A DNA stretch of 5,109 nt from Candidatus Neoflavobacterium equi. GTDB taxonomy: Bacteria; Bacteroidota; Bacteroidia; Flavobacteriales; Flavobacteriaceae. A model generated the notes under the pieces. That model made no database searches. It was not told the DNA's origin and saw nothing but the letters and a program-made list of their open reading frames with translations. Below, piece after piece: positions 1 through 5,109 of the stretch. The translations under genes were made by a program, and so were the position numbers. Within the stretch, counting starts at the first letter, position 1. Each line of letters opens with the position of its first letter. The stretch lies in the NCBI GenBank assembly GCA_018065745.1, contig JAGHSS010000092.1, positions 1 through 5,109 of the forward strand, read 5' to 3'.

Positions 1-509
1 TAATAATTCAAATTCATACTGACTTTATCCGGAAACAATACCTCATCGTTATACTTTAAAGGATCTGAAACCGTTTTCAATAAAGCTTCTTCATGGGCAT
101 ATTTTATGGAAGCTTCAGATGTTAAACCTGGTCTGAGTTTTAAAACATTTCTGTTTTCTCCCTCCAATTTATCATAGTATCCTGGTACATCAGGTCTAGG
201 GCCAACCATGCTCATCTGTCCAAAAAGGACATTTAAAAATTGAGGAAACTCATCAATCTTGTACCTTCTAAAAAATGCGCCTAAAGGTGTTACTTCATGT
301 ACGGTTTCACCGCGCTGATTTAGTTGAAGTTTCATGGTCTTTAACTTGAAAATATGAAATGGAATCCCATATCTTCCAATTCTCTTTTGAATGAAAATCC
401 CATTGGAACGACAATCAATACTGGACAATATCCAGCATAAAACAAGGAACCAACCGGTCAAGAACAAACCAATTAAAGCACAAATGATATCAAATAAACG
501 TTTCTTCAA
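1..509 (-). CDS. Second sugar transferase (monotopic phosphoglycosyl transferase), 3' end beyond window edge
   Basis: Membrane-anchored enzyme that would transfer a sugar 1-phosphate from a UDP-sugar to undecaprenyl phosphate, the first step of a lipid-linked glycan (Bac_transf family, PF02397). 169 codons are visible. Residues 1-30 form the charged start KKRLFD and one hydrophobic segment; QKRIGRYG (41-48) and FKLKTMK (54-60) are the usual substrate-site blocks. The catalytic Asp-Glu pair is D86-E87 in YKIDEFPQ, followed by MVGPRPDVPGYYDKLEG (101-117) and RPGLTSEASIKY (126-137). The frame is open only to a stop six codons upstream of KKR, and the sole start codon in that stretch is TTG at 507-509, giving MKKRLFDII. 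It overlaps the acetyltransferase gene by 20 bases with no clear ribosome binding site. The expected C-terminal 20-30 residues lie outside. The helix-break proline near residue 18 is replaced by Thr-Gly, which I recall as common in this Bacteroidota subfamily. The sugar is unknown. Family assignment is firm. Confidence 0.9.
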   Translation of the reverse strand, partial: MKKRLFDIICALIGLFLTGWFLVLCWILSSIDCRSNGIFIQKRIGRYGIPFHIFKLKTMKLQLNQRGETVHEVTPLGAFFRRYKIDEFPQFLNVLFGQMSMVGPRPDVPGYYDKLEGENRNVLKLRPGLTSEASIKYAHEEALLKTVSDPLKYNDEVLFPDKVSMNLNY

Positions 510-1116
510 AGGTCTTGTATTTTATGATTCTACCTGGATTACCAACCACTACCGCACCAGCTGGTACGTCTTCCAACACCACTGTTCCTGCTCCAATAAC
601 AGACCAGTTTCCAATTTTAATATTGGGTAAAACAACGGCAGAAGCACCAATGAAAACGCCTTCACCAATATGAGCTCCACCACAGATACTTGCGTTTACT
701 GCAATATGTGAAAAATCACCAACGGTAACATCATGTGTAATTGCAGCCCCAACATTGACGATTACATGAGTTCCAATTTGTACGGAACTGCTGATAGCCG
801 CTTTTTGTAAAATTTGAGTCCCTATACCAATTATCGTTTGAGTGCCAACACTCGCTTCCGGGTGTATAACTGTTGCAAATGTTGCAGTTGTATTTGAATG
901 TACTATTTTCTTTCTTGTGTTGTTGTCTCCAATTGCAACAACAAGCTGATTTGAATTTATCGAAATTTGTGAAATGTGATGAATTGAAACGTCATATATC
1001 ATTCCATCAAATTTGTTGTCATCAACAAAACACAGCACTTGTTGGTCGTTCTTTGTCAAAGCGTCAAGAATTTCTTTTGCTTGACCTCCTGACCCATATA
1101 TAACGAATTTTCCCAT
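490..1116 (-). CDS. pglD: PglD/NeuD-type sugar N-acetyltransferase (left-handed beta-helix)
   Basis: Likely transfers acetyl from acetyl-CoA to the 4-amino group of a UDP-amino sugar, making UDP-N,N'-diacetylbacillosamine or a similar sugar in the cytoplasm. The 208 residues fit the family length. Residues 1-60 are a Rossmann-like UDP-sugar domain opening with FVIYGSGGQAKEI (4-16). From about residue 85 to 195 there are hexapeptide repeats of a left-handed beta-helix, for example IGIGTQ, VQIGTH, AHIGEG, IKIGNW and SVIGAG. The catalytic-base region reads THDVTVGDFSHI (127-138): H128, D129 and H137 match in spacing the His-acid...His set described for Campylobacter PglD (H125, E126, H134). The tail VGNPGRIIK (191-199) is the usual acetyl-CoA-side end. 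The start overlaps the stop of the PglC-like gene by one base (TAATG), with AAAGGA upstream. Position next to a PglC homologue supports the bacillosamine reading. Related O-acetyltransferases (NeuD) cannot be excluded, so the exact substrate is inferred. Confidence 0.88.
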   Translation of the reverse strand: MGKFVIYGSGGQAKEILDALTKNDQQVLCFVDDNKFDGMIYDVSIHHISQISINSNQLVVAIGDNNTRKKIVHSNTTATFATVIHPEASVGTQTIIGIGTQILQKAAISSSVQIGTHVIVNVGAAITHDVTVGDFSHIAVNASICGGAHIGEGVFIGASAVVLPNIKIGNWSVIGAGTVVLEDVPAGAVVVGNPGRIIKYKTFEETFI

Positions 1117-1718
1117 TAATTATTTCCTTTAAACGGTTCTACAGTTGGATGTTGATCTGCTGAAATACCTTCTTTTATCAATACTTTTTTTATAGTCAAT
1201 AAAAATATTTTAAGATCTAATTTAATGTTGTAACTATTTACATAAAATACATCCAAGGCAAATTTTTCTTTCCAAGAAGTGGCGTTTCTACCATTTACCT
1301 GAGCCCAGCCTGTAATTCCGGGACGCACTTGATGTCTTGTGTTTTGTTCCGCATTGTACAATGGAATATACTGTACTAATAAAGGTCTAGGTCCTATTAA
1401 ACTCATATCTCCCACAATGACATTGTACAGTTGAGGAAGTTCATCCAAAGACGTTTTTCTAATCAACCCTCCCAATGCTGTCAATCGTTCTGCATCAGAC
1501 AACAATTCTCCAACACAGTTTGTTTTACTGTTCATGGTTTTGAACTTGACAATGTGAAAAATACGCAAATCTTTACCTGGTCGTGGTTGAAAGAAAAGTG
1601 GTGACTCTCCATTGACCATCCACAACAACAATCCAACACAAATCATTAATGGCAAAAAAAACACAAAGGCCAATGAGGCTGTAATAAAATCTACACTCCT
1701 TTTAATTGTTGGATACAT
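1116..1718 (-). CDS. pglC: PglC-type undecaprenyl-phosphate sugar-1-phosphate transferase
   Basis: Initiating phosphoglycosyl transferase that by homology moves N,N'-diacetylbacillosamine 1-phosphate from UDP to undecaprenyl phosphate on the cytoplasmic face of the inner membrane. The 200 residues equal the length of Campylobacter PglC. A re-entrant hydrophobic helix covers about residues 11-34 with a break at P23. Then come FFQPRPGKDLRIF (42-54), KFKTM (58-62), the catalytic dyad D92-E93 in TSLDELPQLYNV, GDMSLIGPRPLLVQY (103-117), and RHQVRPGITGWAQVNGRNA (128-146). The tail GISADQH...EPFKGNN matches the PglC-specific ending (G-[VI]-S...H-x-T-x-E-x-F-x-G-N). There is no polytopic N-terminal part, so it is the short PglC form rather than the WbaP/WcaJ form. 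The start ATG lies 17 bases inside the preceding GT4 gene and the stop shares a base with the next start. Substrate is inferred from the close match to PglC and the adjacent PglD-like gene. Confidence 0.93.
   Translation of the reverse strand: MYPTIKRSVDFITASLAFVFFLPLMICVGLLLWMVNGESPLFFQPRPGKDLRIFHIVKFKTMNSKTNCVGELLSDAERLTALGGLIRKTSLDELPQLYNVIVGDMSLIGPRPLLVQYIPLYNAEQNTRHQVRPGITGWAQVNGRNATSWKEKFALDVFYVNSYNIKLDLKIFLLTIKKVLIKEGISADQHPTVEPFKGNN
1125..1130 (-). promoter_or_regulatory. Ribosome binding site of the PglD-like gene
   Basis: AAAGGA reads on the minus strand 8 bases before the ATG at 1114-1116. It lies within the Lys-Gly codons near the 3' end of the PglC-like gene. It is the clearest Shine-Dalgarno-like site at any junction here; the other starts show only A-rich or weak purine stretches. 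With the TAATG overlap it suggests coupled translation of the two genes. Confidence 0.5.
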
Positions 1719-2865
1719 AACGTTCTAATAATTTATATTCTTGTAGCAAAGCTTCCCATATTACAGATTGCTGAAAAGATTTTTCTACATAATTTCTTGA
1801 TTCCCTTCCCATCTCATTCATTAACGCCCTGTTTTTAAGAACATATTCCATGGCATCCTGTAATGGCTTTACAGATTTTGATGGGACAATAAATCCATTT
1901 ATTCCCTCGTGGATGATTTCATTACAACCGTTGATGTTTGAAACAATGCTTGGCAATTCCATAGCTCCAGCCTGTAAAACTACATTGGGAAATCCCTCTC
2001 TGTAACTTGGAAAAACCAGGATGGAACTGATGGCAAAATAAGGTCTTACATCACTCTGATATCCCGTGTGAATAATCTGTTTATTTGTATTTATTTCTTC
2101 TAAAATAGAATCTGGCAATGGATCTAAATCTGACTCAAAAGGTCCAACCAAAATTAATTTTATGTGTTTGTGAATTTTTGACAATTCTTTAAAAGCCGTT
2201 ACAAGTTCAACAATGCCCTTGTCTACAACAAGTCTTCCAACAAAGACAAATAAGAAATCATCTGTGGAAACATGCAATTGATCTGCTAACGTACGAACAA
2301 CATGTGGTGGAACGGCATTTTTTGAAAACTTTGATGTATCTATCCCGTTAGAACTTCCGGAGCCCAAAACTTTTAATTTGGATGCTGCACAAAATTTGTG
2401 TTCTAAAATAATTCCTTTAAGTCCATTTGAATTGGGATACACATGGGTTGCACAGGCGTATGTCAATGCTTCTACAAAATTTAAAACCCTGCGTTTTAAT
2501 CCAGCTGTTTCCATTAAGGGCAATCCAGCAACAGTATGCATGCGAATGGGAACCCCAGCTAGTTTTGCAGCCATCATCCCCACTACACCAGCCTTTGGTG
2601 TGTGTGTGTGAATAATTTTGGGCTTTACTTCTTTGAGGTATCTGTATAAATTAAAAACAGCTTTTAAATCTGTCCACGGCGTAATTTTGCGGGTTAAATT
2701 TAATGCAAAGGTAGGAACTCCTTGATCAAGTCCCACTTTGTTTAAGGCGTGCTCTTCTGCAGATATTGCGATGATATGATAATATGACTTCATATACCCC
2801 ATTTGATTCTCAAGTAATTTTTCAAGTGAAATGGGGACTGTTGTCATTCTAATTAACGTTTCCAT
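1702..2865 (-). CDS. GT4 family glycosyltransferase (GT-B fold), PglA-like position
   Basis: Retaining GT-B glycosyltransferase of family GT4 that probably adds a sugar to the lipid-linked oligosaccharide at the cytoplasmic membrane face. The 387 residues are full length. The N-terminal acceptor domain (1-190) contains IIHTHTPKAG (84-93) and MHTVAGLPL (109-117). The C-terminal donor domain begins about residue 203 with FVFVGRLVVDKG (206-217, including the Arg and Lys that bind the nucleotide diphosphate). It ends with FPSYREGFPNVVLQAGAME (285-303) and the GCNEII block (313-318). The usual E-x7-E pair is E290 and Q298, so the second Glu is Gln; I recall this as typical of the Bacteroidota branch, not damage. 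The ATG at 2863-2865 overlaps the stop of the membrane-protein gene by one base; M7 is a possible later start. It precedes the PglC-like gene as pglA does in Campylobacter, so it may add the second sugar, but the donor sugar cannot be read. Confidence 0.9.
   Translation of the reverse strand: METLIRMTTVPISLEKLLENQMGYMKSYYHIIAISAEEHALNKVGLDQGVPTFALNLTRKITPWTDLKAVFNLYRYLKEVKPKIIHTHTPKAGVVGMMAAKLAGVPIRMHTVAGLPLMETAGLKRRVLNFVEALTYACATHVYPNSNGLKGIILEHKFCAASKLKVLGSGSSNGIDTSKFSKNAVPPHVVRTLADQLHVSTDDFLFVFVGRLVVDKGIVELVTAFKELSKIHKHIKLILVGPFESDLDPLPDSILEEINTNKQIIHTGYQSDVRPYFAISSILVFPSYREGFPNVVLQAGAMELPSIVSNINGCNEIIHEGINGFIVPSKSVKPLQDAMEYVLKNRALMNEMGRESRNYVEKSFQQSVIWEALLQEYKLLERYVSNN
2598..2610. repeat. 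Short GT dinucleotide tract inside the second GT4 gene
   Basis: The plus strand carries G followed by six TG units. On the coding strand this is alternating CA, read as the His-Thr-His-Thr of the conserved HTHTPKAG motif (residues 86-93). It is a real simple repeat, but the codons are explained by a conserved protein motif. Confidence 0.6.
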
Positions 2866-4019
2866 TACGGTTGCTCTTTTTGTGAATGTTGATTGTAATA
2901 TGAATTTGACCAGAGTACATACAGTATCAAACAGGGCAAGAACATATTCCTCATGCGCAACATAATTCCTAGATTTGATAACATATTACTAAAAGCAAGG
3001 GTTCCTAAAAATAAAAACACCAATAACCCTTGAACAATTACTGGGGCATTTTTATATACCCCCTTTGGTTTTTGTTTTAATACACGGATGGATAAGAACA
3101 ACAACAATGCATTCTCTATGGAAGCTAATAATCCGGGAATACTGGTGATGTCAAAAAATAATGGCCTGTATAAAAACGTAACCATTTTCAAAGGCAATGG
3201 ATAATTTGATATGTCTATTCTTGAGCCGGTATGACTTCTGCTTAAATTGCTTATCCTGCTGTTTGAAAAGTTTTGAAAACTTGCCAATGAGGTATCTTCA
3301 ATTTGTGCATAGCTCATGACTTTGGGAAGTAAAAGCAACCCTCCAATAACGAGGAACATTACAATTACTATTCGTTGTTTCTTGGTCAAACTTTCAGAAA
3401 AAGTCAATACAAAACCAAAAGAAGCTATTAAAAAAAAGGTGATGTGTGGTCTGATACAATAGGCAAAAAATAAGGCAAAAAGAAGCAGGAACATCCTTTT
3501 GCGCCAAGCCAACATGCCGTAGGCAAAAAGTCCAATACACATAAATGATAGGCTGTCTTTTCCAACTGCACAACTCCAAATGTGGAGATTGGGTAGAAAG
3601 AATAAAAAAGGAAATAAATTTAAACGACCAAGTTTCGAATTTTGTGGAATGCATCTAACAGTAACGATATAAAAACAAACAATTCCCACATAACCCATCA
3701 GGGCATAGGAAAGTGTTGTAATTATATAATTCATCTTTAAAAGATGAGCGAAAATATAATTGAATCCAAAAATGAAATGCGTCCCTAATCCTTGGGAAAG
3801 ATAGGTTCTAAATTGGCTGGCGTCCATTTGCAAAGCCGTTTCATAATAGTAATTTGCATCCCCTTTTAAAAATTGAGTGTAGAACAACGCAAACAATACA
3901 TGATATAACCACAAGTAATTTAAAGGGGCACGATCTTGTTTACGCAAGCTTGATGCCACTTTATTTGCCAACAGAAATCCTAAAAAAAGAATGATTAATG
4001 CGTAAATTATATTCAACAT
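2865..4019 (-). CDS. Polytopic membrane protein, probable Wzy-like polysaccharide polymerase
   Basis: Integral inner-membrane protein of 384 residues with about ten hydrophobic segments, for example near 2-19, 37-50, 80-95, 98-121, 135-148, 156-171, 176-208, 216-232, 298-313, 326-346 and 357-371. Polar loops hold conserved-looking motifs: KGDANYYYETA (52-62), AVGKDSLSF (151-159), IRPHITFF (189-196), a Ser/Arg-rich loop SRSHTGSR (260-267), YPLPLKMVTFLYRP (273-286) and GIMLRMRNMFLP (351-362). Length, topology, arginine-bearing loops and position between glycosyltransferases fit an O-antigen or capsule repeat-unit polymerase acting on the periplasmic face. Wzy proteins are poorly conserved, so this rests on topology and context; an EpsG-like polymerase or another membrane transferase remains possible. 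It is too short and lacks the pattern expected of a Wzx flippase. Start and stop each share one base with a neighbouring gene through TAATG. No signal peptide is needed, as the first segment is a membrane helix. Confidence 0.75.
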   Translation of the reverse strand: MLNIIYALIILFLGFLLANKVASSLRKQDRAPLNYLWLYHVLFALFYTQFLKGDANYYYETALQMDASQFRTYLSQGLGTHFIFGFNYIFAHLLKMNYIITTLSYALMGYVGIVCFYIVTVRCIPQNSKLGRLNLFPFLFFLPNLHIWSCAVGKDSLSFMCIGLFAYGMLAWRKRMFLLLFALFFAYCIRPHITFFLIASFGFVLTFSESLTKKQRIVIVMFLVIGGLLLLPKVMSYAQIEDTSLASFQNFSNSRISNLSRSHTGSRIDISNYPLPLKMVTFLYRPLFFDITSIPGLLASIENALLLFLSIRVLKQKPKGVYKNAPVIVQGLLVFLFLGTLAFSNMLSNLGIMLRMRNMFLPCLILYVLWSNSYYNQHSQKEQP

Positions 4020-5071
4020 TAGTTTTCGCGTATTATGTGTTCTAAGATAGGAAATTGTTTTTGTAAGGTATAGTTTTCCTCAATAGTTTTCCTTGCCTCT
4101 AAACCTACAGCTAAACTGTGACGCTTGTCACCTATCAACTTGGTTAGATATGCTTCCCAATCTGACGGGCTGTGTACCAAGTAACCATTTACACCTGCCT
4201 TGATCAATGCTGCATTCATTCCAACAGCAGACGCTACAACAGGAATACCACAAGCCATATATTGTATTAATTTGTAAGCACATTTACCCTTCTCAAAATC
4301 TGAGTCTAGCAAGGACATGATGCCAATGTCAAATTTTTGAATGAGCTGTACTTCTGAATCTTCTGTCCAAGGAAGATAGGTAATAAAATCTTGGTTGTAT
4401 GCTTTCATTTTTGCACCAACGACACGCAATTCAAAAGGTAGCTTTTGGTGTAATTGAATTAAATAAGGCATATTACCTTCCAAAAAACGAATGGAACCTG
4501 GGGTACCTATCCAACCAATAACTGGAATTTCATTTGTATTATGACTTCTTATATCATACCTGTTAATATCTATAACCGTTGGTATTATAACTGTTTTTTT
4601 TGCATGTGACTCAAGAGCTCTTTTTTCCAAATAGGCATTGCCACAAATAACTACAGCGGCCTTACTCATAACAAAGTTTATTTTATTTCCCAAAAACTTC
4701 CGAATCAATTTGTTGGGATGACGATCATAAGTATGGAAAATAGCGTCGTCAAAATCAACCAAATAACCTGGACCTACAAATGATATTATCGCTTCAAAAA
4801 TAGGAGGTACAAAAGGAAATAATTCTTTTTCAATAACAATTTTATCGTATCTAAAAAAAGTAAACAAAAACAAAAGTCTTTTAATATAGCATTTAAATAC
4901 TTCTAAAAAATTTGTTTTCCCTGCATACAAATCTGTAATATAACGATCTGAAAATAATGATTGTACAGTGATCTCATATCCCATATCTTTTAAATGAGGG
5001 ACGTATTGAAAAGAACGCAACCTACTGCTTGCACCAAGACGACTGTATTTTGTAAAGTATAAAATTTTCAT
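4019..5071 (-). CDS. GT4-like family glycosyltransferase (GT-B fold)
   Basis: Cytoplasmic or membrane-associated glycosyltransferase, 350 residues, probably extending the lipid-linked oligosaccharide. The N-terminal domain begins MKILYFTKYSRLGASSRLR; the G13-A-S-S-R-L-R19 loop is typical of a GT4-like branch. A basic and hydrophobic stretch (58-75, KCYIKRLLFLFTFFRY) may touch the membrane. The linker region shows YLVDFDDAIF (103-112) and the donor domain opens at VIGWIGTPGS (184-193). The donor-site block is FEKGKCAYKLIQYMACGIPVVAS (259-281), where Q270 stands at the usual second Glu position and the first Glu is replaced by the EKGKC segment. This is a known variant of the family as I recall it, and the gene looks intact. 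The ATG at 5069-5071 is the only sensible start, just before the conserved first strand. Its stop overlaps the membrane-protein start by one base (TAATG). Donor and acceptor are not readable from the sequence. Confidence 0.88.
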   Translation of the reverse strand: MKILYFTKYSRLGASSRLRSFQYVPHLKDMGYEITVQSLFSDRYITDLYAGKTNFLEVFKCYIKRLLFLFTFFRYDKIVIEKELFPFVPPIFEAIISFVGPGYLVDFDDAIFHTYDRHPNKLIRKFLGNKINFVMSKAAVVICGNAYLEKRALESHAKKTVIIPTVIDINRYDIRSHNTNEIPVIGWIGTPGSIRFLEGNMPYLIQLHQKLPFELRVVGAKMKAYNQDFITYLPWTEDSEVQLIQKFDIGIMSLLDSDFEKGKCAYKLIQYMACGIPVVASAVGMNAALIKAGVNGYLVHSPSDWEAYLTKLIGDKRHSLAVGLEARKTIEENYTLQKQFPILEHIIREN

Positions 5072-5109
5072 TAATCGTTAATTCAATAAATTTTGATATT
5101 GTATAAATG
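5072..5109 (-). other. Window edge: possible 3' tail of the upstream operon gene
   Basis: These 38 bases precede the first complete gene. Two minus-strand frames end here: one would finish ...FIQYQNLLN with TAA at 5078-5080 (5 bases before the next ATG), the other ...HLYNIKIY with TGA at 5083-5085. The first looks more like a glycosyltransferase end, but eight or nine codons cannot decide it. The TAA that overlaps the ATG at 5071-5073 is not a third candidate, because its frame is already closed by the TGA. I see no convincing promoter. An operon continuing upstream is the simplest reading, given the spacing of all other genes here. Confidence 0.3.

Noticed and set aside
391..630. Plus-strand open frame of 79 codons
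   Set aside because: It lies antisense to the junction of the acetyltransferase and the second sugar transferase, both with strong family motifs, and its translation has no recognisable domain.
873..1103. Plus-strand open frame of 76 codons
   Set aside because: Antisense to the N-terminal domain of the acetyltransferase; Cys/Gln-rich low-complexity product without family features.
1692..1706. Shine-Dalgarno-like AAAAGGAGT on the minus strand near the start of the PglC-like gene
   Set aside because: It falls inside the gene, in the Lys-Arg-Ser codons of the conserved N-terminus, and no suitable start codon follows at the right distance; a later start would remove the membrane helix.
2378..2615. 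Two overlapping plus-strand frames of 77 and 62 codons
   Set aside because: Both are antisense to the conserved acceptor domain of the GT4 gene and mirror its codons.
3430..3437. Run of eight A (and eight T at 4594-4601)
   Set aside because: Runs of this length are expected in A+T-rich coding DNA; here they encode Phe-Phe and Lys-Lys in intact frames, so phase variation is not supported.
3394..3654. Minus-strand frame of 86 codons inside the membrane-protein gene
   Set aside because: Out-of-frame shadow of a hydrophobic coding region; the main frame is continuous and has the membrane topology.
5071..5073. TAATG at the start of the first complete GT4 gene as a fourth stop-start overlap
   Set aside because: The frame ending in that TAA is already closed by TGA at 5083-5085, so no upstream gene can end there.

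Overview
The window is a tightly packed, one-direction block of surface-polysaccharide genes, all on the minus strand, so transcription runs from high to low coordinates. The DNA is A+T-rich and ribosome binding sites are weak or absent at most starts. The proteins look most like those of Bacteroidota (Flavobacteriia or a relative): a GT4 enzyme with the REGFPNVVLQAG form of the donor site, a GT4 enzyme with the GKCAYKLIQYMACG form, and a sugar transferase of the GPRPDVPGYYDKLEG type. The taxonomic call comes from recalled family features, not from a search.

In transcription order the window holds: the edge of an upstream gene (5072-5109, only a possible 3' tail); a GT4 glycosyltransferase (5071-4019); a polytopic membrane protein that is probably a Wzy-like repeat-unit polymerase (4019-2865); a second GT4 glycosyltransferase (2865-1702); a PglC-type phosphoglycosyl transferase (1718-1116); a PglD/NeuD-type sugar N-acetyltransferase (1116-490); and a second phosphoglycosyl transferase of a different subfamily (509-1, cut by the window edge, read from a TTG start). 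Genes overlap or abut at every junction. Three internal junctions use the same 1-base overlap TAATG, and the other two overlap by 17 and 20 bases. There is no intergenic space for an internal promoter or terminator, so this is the middle of a longer operon.

Read together, the PglD-like enzyme would finish an N-acetylated amino sugar nucleotide (UDP-N,N'-diacetylbacillosamine by homology). The PglC-like enzyme would load that sugar phosphate onto undecaprenyl phosphate at the inner face of the membrane. The two GT4 enzymes would extend the lipid-linked oligosaccharide, and the membrane protein would polymerise it after flipping. The order GT4 - pglC - pglD matches pglA-pglC-pglD of the Campylobacter N-glycosylation locus, but here the neighbour is a polymerase candidate rather than the oligosaccharyltransferase PglB. 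The aminotransferase (PglE), dehydratase (PglF) and flippase (Wzx) are not in the window.

The most notable point is two different chain-initiating transferases in one operon, on either side of the acetyltransferase. I see no CRISPR, tRNA, rRNA, insertion sequence or clearly new system. No gene-free stretch longer than about 40 bases exists.
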